A DNA stretch of 24,758 bases from a virus: positions 1 through 24,758 of the IMG/VR virus record IMGVR_UViG_3300025120_000514; one strand, written 5' to 3'. The notes beneath the pieces are model-generated. The model was given only the letters and a program-made list of their open reading frames with translations. It made no database searches and was not told where the DNA came from. Both the position numbers and the translations under genes were made by a program. This document shows positions 7,019 to 15,314 of the stretch, in pieces; the stretch's first letter is position 1, and the number at the start of each line of letters is the position of its first letter.

Positions 7019-8255
7019 AATTCCAACGGGTTTAAATTCTTTAAAATCACCCTCTACTTCTACATCACCCCTACAAGAAATTACTCCAGTAAGAGTAAAA
7101 TTTGTTTCTTTAAATGGAGATGATTACCCTCTTAATTGGAAAAAATACGGAGAATATGCGGGTATTGGGGGGATTTTATATGAGGAAATAAATAATCCTG
7201 GGGATCAAACCTTAGAATCTTTAAGTTTTGCAAAACCTTTATATTCTAATATTAAATTTTTACCATTAGTAAATGAAATTGTTTATATAATTTCAATGCC
7301 TAACCCAAATACTCAAGAAAATACTAGTGCAGGTAAACAATTTTATTATTTTCAATCAGTTAATATTTGGAATAGTGTTCATCATAATGCTTTACCTAAT
7401 ACATTAGTTGGTGATCCTACAAATGCCCAAAAATATGAAAGTACTGAAGCTGGTGTTGAAATTCAATCTGATGTACCTATTAGTAATATTAATTTAGGGT
7501 TAACTTTTCAAGAAAGAACAGGAATAAGAAATTTACAACCTTATGAAGGTGATGTTTTAATTGAAGGGAGATGGGGTAATACTATAAGGTTTGGTAGTAC
7601 TGTTAATAATAGTATACCTTTAAATCCTTGGTCTAATAGTGGAGTTAATGGTGAACCTATTACTATTATAAAAAATGGGCAAACAGAAACACAAGATGAT
7701 CCTTGGATCCCTCAAGTAGAAAACATAAATACTGATAAATCTTCAATTTATTTAACTTCAAATCAGCAAATACCTATAGGAGCAGCTAGTACTGATTATA
7801 GTTCATACACACCTGCTTTTGGTGAAGTTCCTAGCTCACCTAGTTCATATAATGGTTCTCAAGTTATTGTTGATTCAGGACGTTTATTATTTAATTCTAA
7901 AAGTGACCACATTTTACTTAGTTCTGCAAGAACAATATCTTTTGGAGCCCAAAAAGGCTTTAATTTTGATACTCCTTCTAATTTTGTTGTTAAAGTCGGA
8001 ACTAAAATAATGTTAGGGGATAAAGAAGAAAGTACTACTGAACCCTTAATATTAGGGGATAAATTTTTAGCCGATTTTCAAAAATTACTAACTAACGTAA
8101 TTTCTTTAACATCAGCTTTAGGTACTGTAGGTACACCTATACCCTTTACTCCAAACATAGCAGTAGCACAAACAGCAACAAAAGTAGGATTACAAGCTCA
8201 AACTATGTTAACTTCAATTGAATTTTATAAATCTAAAACAACAAGAACTTTATAA
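7011..8255 (+). CDS. gp5-like baseplate hub / central spike protein (no lysozyme domain)
   Basis: A 414-aa protein. The middle part reads like the OB-fold of contractile-tail hub proteins: YEGDVLIEGRWGNTIRFGST (about 178-197), then DPWIPQVENI and SSIYLTSNQQIPI (about 230-255). The C-terminal third has short repeating strands, SGRLLFNSKSDHILLSSARTI then FVVKVGTKIMLGD and EPLILGDKFL, as in gp5 or VgrG/gpV-type spikes that form a triple-stranded beta-prism. T4 gp5 carries a lysozyme between these parts; none is visible here. It would form the membrane-piercing axis of the tail. It overlaps the gene before by 8 bases and the gene after by 1 base. It could alternatively be a hub adaptor rather than the spike itself. 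Confidence 0.58.
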   Translation: MAKIPTGLNSLKSPSTSTSPLQEITPVRVKFVSLNGDDYPLNWKKYGEYAGIGGILYEEINNPGDQTLESLSFAKPLYSNIKFLPLVNEIVYIISMPNPNTQENTSAGKQFYYFQSVNIWNSVHHNALPNTLVGDPTNAQKYESTEAGVEIQSDVPISNINLGLTFQERTGIRNLQPYEGDVLIEGRWGNTIRFGSTVNNSIPLNPWSNSGVNGEPITIIKNGQTETQDDPWIPQVENINTDKSSIYLTSNQQIPIGAASTDYSSYTPAFGEVPSSPSSYNGSQVIVDSGRLLFNSKSDHILLSSARTISFGAQKGFNFDTPSNFVVKVGTKIMLGDKEESTTEPLILGDKFLADFQKLLTNVISLTSALGTVGTPIPFTPNIAVAQTATKVGLQAQTMLTSIEFYKSKTTRTL

Positions 8256-10147
8256 TGGCTTTAGCAAAATTCATATCTAAAATAGTTGAAAGTATAACTA
8301 AAACTACATTTCAATTTAATAAAACTTTAGATGTACTAATCGAAAGATTTAAAGATGGTTGTCCAACAACTCGAGAATTAGAATCATTAATAGATCAAAA
8401 AAACCAAATTAATGGTGCTTTAGATCAAATAAATCAAAAAATAGCTTTATTGAATAAAGTAGCTAAAGGATCTGAAGTAGCAGTCCAAGCATTAAGCGCG
8501 GGAAAAACTATAATAAAACAACTACCCATACCTTCATCTGTTCCACCAGGTATAGGATTACCTTTATCTATAACTAATAATTTAGCTGATTCTTTAGATA
8601 ATTTAGGAACATTAATAGAAAAAGAAGAAGCATCTTTAGAATCTATCCCTGAAGCTTTAAAATTAATTAGTAATGATGTTGGGGAAGTAATTACTAAATT
8701 AAATGAATTTGATGTTGTCCTAAATCTTTGTATAGAAAAAGATCCCAATATTAATGCTGATAATTTAAATGACTTAGATTTTGCAATTTCAGGATCAGGG
8801 TTAAGTGAGGCAGAATTAGAAAAAATACTACTTACCCCTCCAGGATTATTATATGGGGATTATTATTTAAGGTTATCATTTCCTCAAACAGATACTTTAT
8901 TAATAAAAAAACAAATAATAGCTCAAAATAAAGAATCAGTTCTACCACCAGGAGAATTTTATAATGAAAATATACCTGTAGAAGAATTATTAGGAGATGA
9001 ATCCTTTTCATCATCTAATGTTGTTCTAGTTAATGAAATGAAATGGTTAATTGATACTAAAGATTTAATATTCCCACCACCACCACCACAAGAAGATCCC
9101 CTTAAGGCTATTTATAGAGAAAATCAAATTATTATATTAATGAGTCTTTTTGGTGCCAACAGAGAAGAGGCTGAAGAATTATATGAATTAGCTTGGGAAT
9201 TATCCCAAAATAAAGGCCCAACAGCTTTTTATTACGACCAGTTAGTTCAAGAAGCATTTGATAATTCTAGAACTGTTTTAGAACAAGCTGTAGCTAATGA
9301 AGGATTTGAATGGCAACAAGGTGATAGGGTATTAAATGCAACTATAAAAACTTTATTTTTATCAAATTATGCTACTACTGTAAGTGAACAAGAATTAATG
9401 GGGGCTATAAGCCAAATAAGAGCTCAAGCTCGTAATTTGGTAAATAAAGCTAATGATGTAGGAGGAGGATATAATCCCACTACTAAAAGATGGAGTAAAG
9501 ATGGAGATTTTGCAAGTGTAGATAGTAAATTATATCCTTACTCTGAAAGATTAGCTTTAACAGCAGAAAATCAATTTAATAACTTAGGACCTTTTGAGAG
9601 TTTAAGATCAGAAATGGCTAGAAGAAAACCACTTATGCAAGCTATTTTTGAAATAGCTAACTATCAATTTTTAGCAGGTAGACCCTATAACTTTAATGAT
9701 CCTTTAGAAGATTATTTTTTAGAAATAAATTTAGGTTACAATCAACCTATAATTAATGAAATTCCAATAAGTGGTAATGCTAATGAACCTATTACATCCG
9801 AAGAATTAAATGACATTTACCAATCTGAAATAAATATAGCTACGGATTATTATTTTAATAATACAATACCTCCTAATTATGATGAAACTAGTAATGAATT
9901 AACATTTGATCAAATAAATGCATATTCTAAAACTCAAATTTATTTAAAATTAAAAGATGCTTTAGGAATGGCATGGTATAACCAGAATGCACAGAGAACT
10001 TCAGAATTTGTATTTTGGTCAGTTGGTAGTGGTAACCCTCAATCAAATTCATATAACCAAAATAATATAAATAATGGTTTAACAACAGCTAATAAGTGGT
10101 ACTTTGAATTTGGTAGAAATGGATTACCTATACCTACAGGTTCATAG
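8255..10147 (+). CDS. Large baseplate-block structural protein, function unknown
   Basis: A 630-aa protein. Residues 1-170 form long amphipathic helices with heptad-like spacing (for example LESLIDQKNQINGALDQ and INQKIALLNKVAKG). A short polyproline run sits near residue 274. A helical middle follows, from LKAIYRENQIIILMSLFGA to about residue 500, then a polar, Asn-rich end. I recognise no domain. It starts on the last base of the spike stop codon and lies two genes before gp25, so a baseplate hub, hub-to-tube adaptor or tail-fibre attachment role is likely by position. T4 gp29, the tape measure and hub protein, is 590 aa and helical, but I see no sequence signature to claim homology. Confidence 0.55.
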   Translation: MALAKFISKIVESITKTTFQFNKTLDVLIERFKDGCPTTRELESLIDQKNQINGALDQINQKIALLNKVAKGSEVAVQALSAGKTIIKQLPIPSSVPPGIGLPLSITNNLADSLDNLGTLIEKEEASLESIPEALKLISNDVGEVITKLNEFDVVLNLCIEKDPNINADNLNDLDFAISGSGLSEAELEKILLTPPGLLYGDYYLRLSFPQTDTLLIKKQIIAQNKESVLPPGEFYNENIPVEELLGDESFSSSNVVLVNEMKWLIDTKDLIFPPPPPQEDPLKAIYRENQIIILMSLFGANREEAEELYELAWELSQNKGPTAFYYDQLVQEAFDNSRTVLEQAVANEGFEWQQGDRVLNATIKTLFLSNYATTVSEQELMGAISQIRAQARNLVNKANDVGGGYNPTTKRWSKDGDFASVDSKLYPYSERLALTAENQFNNLGPFESLRSEMARRKPLMQAIFEIANYQFLAGRPYNFNDPLEDYFLEINLGYNQPIINEIPISGNANEPITSEELNDIYQSEINIATDYYFNNTIPPNYDETSNELTFDQINAYSKTQIYLKLKDALGMAWYNQNAQRTSEFVFWSVGSGNPQSNSYNQNNINNGLTTANKWYFEFGRNGLPIPTGS

Positions 10148-10171
10148 ATGATATAAAAACAAAAATTAATA

Positions 10172-10187
10172 ATATTTATAATAAAAT
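10172..10187 (+). promoter_or_regulatory. Recurrent ATATTTATAATAAAAT element before 10193
   Basis: This 16-base sequence is identical to that at 22938-22953 and shares its first 11 bases with 6643-6653. It lies in the 45-base gap before the ATG at 10193, ending 5 bases upstream of it. Such AT-rich 16-mers could recur by chance, but both exact copies fall in the very small intergenic fraction. Possible phage promoter; the minus-strand reading carries TATAAATA. Confidence 0.38.
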
Positions 10188-10192
10188 TAAAG

Positions 10193-10546
10193 ATGAAGTT
10201 AACAGAATTAAAAAAAGTACTAAAAGAAACTGTTAGAGAAGTAATACAAGAGGAATTAAAAGATATACTTTTAGAGGCTGTAAAAACCCCTAAAATAGTA
10301 ACTCAAACCCCAGTAATGGAATCTTATAATCCTTCATCTCCCCCTCCTTCCCCTACTACTCCTGTAATGTCTTCTCAAGATAAAAGAGATGCTTATAAAA
10401 ATATTTTAGGAGAAACAGCTGCTTCTTTTAATACTAATAACGCCCAAACTTTTAGACCTAACCCAGGAATGGATGTAGCTAATGGAGCATTACCTGATGG
10501 AAATGTAGGTATGGATCAAATAATGAATTTAATGAATAGTAAATAA
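10193..10546 (+). CDS. Small helical, proline-rich virion-type protein
   Basis: A 117-aa protein. The N-terminus is an amphipathic helix (MKLTELKKVLKETVREVIQE then ELKDILLEAV), a pattern frequent at the start of phage structural proteins. A Pro/Ser/Thr linker follows (SSPPPSPTTPV), then a polar tail with NPGMD and GMDQIMNLMN. No enzyme motif is visible. Its stop overlaps the gp25 start by one base (TAATG), placing it firmly in the baseplate operon. A role as a wedge or hub accessory or assembly factor is inference from position. Confidence 0.6.
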   Translation: MKLTELKKVLKETVREVIQEELKDILLEAVKTPKIVTQTPVMESYNPSSPPPSPTTPVMSSQDKRDAYKNILGETAASFNTNNAQTFRPNPGMDVANGALPDGNVGMDQIMNLMNSK

Positions 10547-10953
10547 TGGCAAGGATAATAAATAATGCTTTTCCTACTATTAATAGTGGTAGTGCAGCTT
10601 TAGGATTTAGTTTTCCTTTATCTGGAAGAGCTGTATTTAATCCTACCTATACTACTAAAGAAGTAGTTAAAACAAATTTAATTAATTATTTATTAACTAA
10701 TAAAGGTGAAAGGGTATTTAGACCTAATTTTGGAGCAGATTTAAGAGCATTACTTTGGGAAGGTATCAATGATGGTGCTACATCAGCTTTAGAAGCAAGA
10801 ATAAGAGATAATATAAGTTCAAATTTCCCTTCAGTAGAAGTAAGGAAAATTCAATTTAATAACCAACCAGATCAAAATATTGTAAATTTTATTTTAGATT
10901 ACATAGTTCGTAATATAGGAGCAGAAGATCAAATTAATATAGCATTATCATAA
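10546..10953 (+). CDS. 25: Baseplate wedge protein gp25 (GPW_gp25 family)
   Basis: A 135-aa protein, the usual length for the family (T4 gp25 is 132 aa). Residues 32-66 carry the family core: NPTYTTKEVVKTNLINYLL, followed by NKGERVFRPNFGADL. gp25 (P2 gpW, TssE in type VI secretion) clamps the gp6 dimer to the tail sheath and helps start sheath assembly. The C-terminus (EVRKIQF... VNFILDYIVRN) has the expected final strands. It is joined by one-base stop/start overlaps to the genes on both sides, gp6 being next as in other wedge operons. Confidence 0.92.
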   Translation: MARIINNAFPTINSGSAALGFSFPLSGRAVFNPTYTTKEVVKTNLINYLLTNKGERVFRPNFGADLRALLWEGINDGATSALEARIRDNISSNFPSVEVRKIQFNNQPDQNIVNFILDYIVRNIGAEDQINIALS

Positions 10954-12815
10954 TGGCAAATTTAAATAGAAATATAACATATACAAATAGAGATTTTAAT
11001 ACATTTAGAAATGCTCTTATAAATTATTCTAAAACCTATTTTCCTAATACATTTAATGATTTTACTTCTGATTCAACTGGGATGTTATTCATTGAAATGG
11101 CTTCATATGTGGGTGATGTTTTATCTTTTTATTTAGATAACCAAATTCAAGAAACTTTTATACAATACGCAAGACAAGAAAAAAATCTATTTGATTTAGC
11201 TTATATGTTAGGTTATAAACCTAAAGTAACAACAGCAGCAACAGTAGATATTTCAATATATCAACAATTACCCTCAAAAGATGTAGGGGGAACATTTATA
11301 CCTGATTTTGATTATGCTTTAAAGATTCCATCTAATTTTCAAATAACATCAAATGAAAATAGTTCAGTTAAATTTATTACAGAAGATGTTTGTGATTTTT
11401 CGGTTTCATCATCTCAAGATCCAACAGATATTTCTATTTTTTCACTAAGTGGTACAGATCCAGATAGATTTTTACTGAAAAAAACAAGAAAGGCAATTTC
11501 AGGAACTATAAATGTTACAACAGCAGCTTTTTCTGCCCCTACAAAATATTCAACAGTTGATTTAAATGCTACTAATGTAATTAATGTGTTAGACGTATTT
11601 GATAGTAATGGAAACCAATGGTACGAAGTACTAAATCTAGCACAAGATACTGTTTTTACAACAAAAATAAACGCAAGCTATACAGACCCAAATGCAGTAC
11701 AAGATGACGCTCCTAATTTATTAAATTTAAAACAAGTTCAAAGAAGATTTACAACAAGATTTTTAAATTCAACAACACTGCAATTAGGTTTTGGGGCAGG
11801 AACTGTAAGTGATAATGATGAAAACTTAGTACCTAACCCAGATAATGTAGGAACAGGCTTAGCTTTTTCTAAAGATAAATTAACAGCAGCTTATTCTCCT
11901 TTAAATTTTATGTTTACTGATACTTATGGTATAGCTCCTGCTAATACAACATTAACAATAAGATATTTAACAGGTGGAGGATTATCATCAAATGTAGCAT
12001 CTGGGACTTTAACTAATTTTAATACTACGGGAATATTTTTTTTAAATCCTAATGTTTCTAATGCTTTATCATTAGCCGATCAAATATTTGCATCTGTAGC
12101 TGTTAATAATATTTTAGCAGCAGATGGGGGACAAGGAGCAGATACTATAGAAGAAATAAGACAAAATGCTTTAGGTAATTTTCAAAATCAATTAAGAACT
12201 GTTACACAACAAGATTACTTAATTAGAGCTTTAAGTATGCCTGCTAATATAGGTACTATAGCAAAAGCATATATTCAACCTACTAAAGTAGCAGAATATC
12301 AACTGGGTGAATTACCTACTATTTTAGATATGTATGTATTATCTTATAATTCTCAAAAACAATTAAGAACAGCTTCATCTACTTTAAAACAAAATTTAAA
12401 AACCTATTTATCTGAATATAGGATGATAAATGATTCTATTAAAATAAAAGATGCATATATTATTAATATAACATGTAATTTTGATATAATAGTATTACCT
12501 AACTTTAATAATAATGATGTAATTTTACGCTGTATAGAAGGATTAACAAGTTATTTTAACATTGAAAATTGGAATATAAATCAACCAATTTTGTTAAAAG
12601 ATATAAGTATACTTTTAGATAAAGTTGAAGGAGTTCAAACTGTAACTGATGTACAAATTAAAAATATAGCAGGAGCTAGTAAAGGGTATAGTGATTATTC
12701 ATATGATACAATAGCAGCCACAGATAGGGGAGTAATTTACCCTTCAGTTGATCCTATGGTTTTTGAATTAAAATATCCACGAGTTGATATTATAGGAAGA
12801 GTAGTACCTTTATAA
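10953..12815 (+). CDS. 6: Baseplate wedge protein gp6 (BaseplateJ-like)
   Basis: A 620-aa protein, close to T4 gp6 (660 aa). The N-terminus matches phage gp6: ITYTNRDFNTFRNALINY, then DSTGMLFIEMASYVGDVLSFYLDN (split by the 20-residue rule) and LAYMLGYKPK (about 84-91). Around residues 390-430 the J-like block appears: GADTIEEIRQNA, then LRTVTQQDYLIRAL. The C-terminal part (LSEYRMINDSIKIKDAYI) is also gp6-like. gp6 (P2 gpJ, TssF) forms the dimer at the heart of each wedge that opens the baseplate iris. It overlaps gp25 by one base and is followed after 11 bases by a polar protein. Confidence 0.9.
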   Translation: MANLNRNITYTNRDFNTFRNALINYSKTYFPNTFNDFTSDSTGMLFIEMASYVGDVLSFYLDNQIQETFIQYARQEKNLFDLAYMLGYKPKVTTAATVDISIYQQLPSKDVGGTFIPDFDYALKIPSNFQITSNENSSVKFITEDVCDFSVSSSQDPTDISIFSLSGTDPDRFLLKKTRKAISGTINVTTAAFSAPTKYSTVDLNATNVINVLDVFDSNGNQWYEVLNLAQDTVFTTKINASYTDPNAVQDDAPNLLNLKQVQRRFTTRFLNSTTLQLGFGAGTVSDNDENLVPNPDNVGTGLAFSKDKLTAAYSPLNFMFTDTYGIAPANTTLTIRYLTGGGLSSNVASGTLTNFNTTGIFFLNPNVSNALSLADQIFASVAVNNILAADGGQGADTIEEIRQNALGNFQNQLRTVTQQDYLIRALSMPANIGTIAKAYIQPTKVAEYQLGELPTILDMYVLSYNSQKQLRTASSTLKQNLKTYLSEYRMINDSIKIKDAYIINITCNFDIIVLPNFNNNDVILRCIEGLTSYFNIENWNINQPILLKDISILLDKVEGVQTVTDVQIKNIAGASKGYSDYSYDTIAATDRGVIYPSVDPMVFELKYPRVDIIGRVVPL

Positions 12816-12826
12816 AAAATAAAAAT

Positions 12827-13414
12827 ATGAAAAGTTTATTAGAAAGATATAATGACCAAAATGAATCTCAACCAATAGATGGTACTCCTATAGATGGTGG
12901 AACTACAAATGATCCACAATCAAATTTTACTCAAACCTACTCATCAGAAAATCCTTATTATTCTAAACAAGAAGGTATAATAAGAGCTAATATGGATAAT
13001 CCTTTAAATAAGTCCTTAAAAACAACAGCTTTAGACATAGAAAGTTCAGAAGCTGGAGTAAAACAAGGAGCAAGTGGAGGACCAAATAGAACATCAGCTG
13101 CAAATGGAGAAAAATCTTCATTTTTAGATGGTGGTAATTATAAAGTTTTAAGATATCCTACAAGAGCTAAGTTTATAGATACTAATGTTAATAGTGAAGA
13201 TGCAGGAACATTAGAAACAATGACATTACAGCAATATACACCTAATAGAACTTATTTAGAAGTACTAGCAGATCCTAGTTTAGAAATTGAAGAAGTAGTT
13301 AACAGTAATAAAGAACAACCAACTCAAGGGGGTATACCTACAGACATTGATGAAAGTATAGTTTCTAAGGATGCTATACCAGACATAGATAAGTTAAAAA
13401 ACTTTAAAATATAA
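12827..13414 (+). CDS. Polar low-complexity protein of the baseplate block, function unknown
   Basis: A 195-aa protein rich in N, S, T, G, D and E, with few hydrophobics and no clear fold for residues 1-110. It begins with a short helix (MKSLLERYNDQ). A more ordered patch, YKVLRYPTRAKFIDTNV (about 105-121), is followed by ETMTLQQYTPNRTYLEVL. I do not recognise a family. Its place between gp6 and the DNRLRE-like gene suggests a structural or assembly role, perhaps a flexible linker in the wedge. The start follows TTTATAAAAAATAAAAAT without a Shine-Dalgarno. Confidence 0.55.
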   Translation: MKSLLERYNDQNESQPIDGTPIDGGTTNDPQSNFTQTYSSENPYYSKQEGIIRANMDNPLNKSLKTTALDIESSEAGVKQGASGGPNRTSAANGEKSSFLDGGNYKVLRYPTRAKFIDTNVNSEDAGTLETMTLQQYTPNRTYLEVLADPSLEIEEVVNSNKEQPTQGGIPTDIDESIVSKDAIPDIDKLKNFKI

Positions 13415-13418
13415 TTAA

Positions 13419-14870
13419 ATGGCAATTTATAAATTATTTCCTGAAAAAGACGCTACATTATATACCCAAAATATAAAAATGAATACTGGGTTAGATGAGA
13501 TATTAGAAGCATCTACTTATATATTAGATGATGTAGCCCAAACTAGTAGATATTTAATTAAATTTTCTCAAAATGAAATAAATAGTGCATATACTAGTTA
13601 TATATCAGGATCAGGTATAAGTTATTTATCAACAGCAGATGGAATTTTAAATGGATCAATTACAGAAAACCCAACAGACTTAGTTGATAAAGTTTATAAT
13701 AATGTTCCCTTTACAAGCTCTACAGGAGGAGGAATAGGAGCAATAGGAGATATAACAGTATCAGGAAATACTATAACAAATATTAAAATTAATAATAGGG
13801 GAAAAAATTATAGAATTGGTAATGTATTAATTACAACACCTTTATCTCAATCATTTCAAGTAAATGGGTTAGTAGCACAAACAACAGGCTCATTAACATT
13901 AATAGGTAATAATTTTAAAAAAAGAAAATGGGGGGCTGATTTAAGAAATTATGCTGCTGTAGTAACAAATTTAAATTCAACTTCATATTTAAAGGTTTAT
14001 CCTGTTTCTCAAAGTTGGGATATGGGAACAGGAAGATTTGGAAATTCACCTGTTACTACAAATGGGTGTAGTTGGAGTGATAAAACAGAAGGAGTAAATT
14101 GGACTAATGGAACCTTTGTATCTAGAACTACTGGATCATATTCTCAAAATCAAGGAACAGCAGTTGGAGGAGGAACATGGTTTACAGGATCTGTTACTGC
14201 TAAAGTAGTAACTGCTTCCCAAGCTTTTACTTATAGTGATCCTATAGATTTAAATGTAGATGTAACTTTTACTGTAGATGTTTGGTTTAGTCAATCAAAT
14301 GGATTAGGTGCTGGTGATATTCCAAATGAAGGGTTTATAGTAAAACAAACATCTTCAGTTGAATTAATCCCTTCACAATCACAAGCATCAACTTTTAAAT
14401 ATTACTCTGTAGATACTAATACAATTTATCCCCCAACATTAGAAATAAAGTTTGATGATTTTTTCTATGGTACATCATCAAAAATGCAAACTTTATCTCA
14501 ACCAGAAGCTTTTATATCTACCTATAATAATGATGGGGTTTATTATCCTCAAAGTGTACAAAGATTTAGAATAGCAGCAGTTCCACAATATCCTAAAAAA
14601 GTTTTTCAAACGGCATCTGGTTATCTAACTAATTTTTATTTACCAAAACAAGCACAATACGCTATAAAAGATTCAGAAACTAATGAATATGTAATTAATT
14701 TTGATAGTCAATATACTAAAGTTAGTGCAGATACAACTTCTAGTTATTTTGATATTTATATGGGAGGATTAGAACCAGAGAGATATTATACAATTTTATT
14801 AAAAACAAAAATTGATGGTACTACTAAGGTATTTGATGAAGATATGATGTTTAAAGTATTAAATGGATAA
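13419..14870 (+). CDS. DNRLRE-like virion structural protein with an inserted glycine-rich domain
   Basis: A 483-aa protein. The start MAIYKLFPEKDATLY and NTGLDEILE (about 1-30) and the block SYLKVYPVSQSWDMGTGRF (about 189-207) match structural proteins of marine T4-like phages with a DNRLRE-type beta-sandwich. Residues about 61-165, with a Gly-rich run and INNRGKNYRIGNVLI, appear inserted between SAYTSYISG and KWGADLRNYAAVV, as though a separate beta-rich domain entered the sandwich. The C-terminus (about 385-483) looks Ig-like and ends YYTILLKTKIDG then MFKVLNG. It is probably a baseplate or fibre-attachment component. It starts 5 bases after the previous stop and overlaps the next gene by one base. 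Confidence 0.62.
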   Translation: MAIYKLFPEKDATLYTQNIKMNTGLDEILEASTYILDDVAQTSRYLIKFSQNEINSAYTSYISGSGISYLSTADGILNGSITENPTDLVDKVYNNVPFTSSTGGGIGAIGDITVSGNTITNIKINNRGKNYRIGNVLITTPLSQSFQVNGLVAQTTGSLTLIGNNFKKRKWGADLRNYAAVVTNLNSTSYLKVYPVSQSWDMGTGRFGNSPVTTNGCSWSDKTEGVNWTNGTFVSRTTGSYSQNQGTAVGGGTWFTGSVTAKVVTASQAFTYSDPIDLNVDVTFTVDVWFSQSNGLGAGDIPNEGFIVKQTSSVELIPSQSQASTFKYYSVDTNTIYPPTLEIKFDDFFYGTSSKMQTLSQPEAFISTYNNDGVYYPQSVQRFRIAAVPQYPKKVFQTASGYLTNFYLPKQAQYAIKDSETNEYVINFDSQYTKVSADTTSSYFDIYMGGLEPERYYTILLKTKIDGTTKVFDEDMMFKVLNG

Positions 14871-15304
14871 TGGAAAAACTAACATTAAAAGCACAAAGAT
14901 ATAATAAAGATAAATTTAATGAAACAGTAAACAAAGAATTTTCTCAATTAGTTAATGTACCTGACCCTTCATTTTTTGATAGAGATTTAGCTGTGTTAGA
15001 TGATTTTTGGTATCTTTATGATAAATTCTTTTACATTATACCTAAGCTTGGAGAAATAGAATCTCATCAGTATCTTGCTAAAACTAGTGGAGAATATGCT
15101 GATTTTTCAAACATTAATAGTGAAATACAAGCTTTATTAGATGAAATAGCTGAATTAAGAAAAGAAAATTTAGACTTAATTAAAGAAGCTACTAATTTAG
15201 AGGATGCAATTGATCCTAATGATAATAATATACAATTTTCAGGTACTGGAAGATTAAATCTTAATACTACTGAAGAGGTACAAGTTGAAACAACAATTAG
15301 ATAA
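14870..15304 (+). CDS. Coiled-coil structural protein, function unknown
   Basis: A 144-aa protein. A conserved-looking block, FWYLYDKFFYIIPKLGE then SHQYLAKTSGEYADF (about 44-78), is familiar from small proteins preceding giant wedge proteins in marine phages. Residues 80-110 form a coiled coil (EIQALLDEIAELRKENLDL). The C-terminal 30 residues are polar. Position between a structural beta-protein and the 2524-aa wedge protein, with a one-base overlap upstream and a 10-base gap downstream, makes a wedge subunit or chaperone role likely, but this is inference. Confidence 0.6.
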   Translation: MEKLTLKAQRYNKDKFNETVNKEFSQLVNVPDPSFFDRDLAVLDDFWYLYDKFFYIIPKLGEIESHQYLAKTSGEYADFSNINSEIQALLDEIAELRKENLDLIKEATNLEDAIDPNDNNIQFSGTGRLNLNTTEEVQVETTIR

Positions 15305-15314
15305 ATAATAACAA

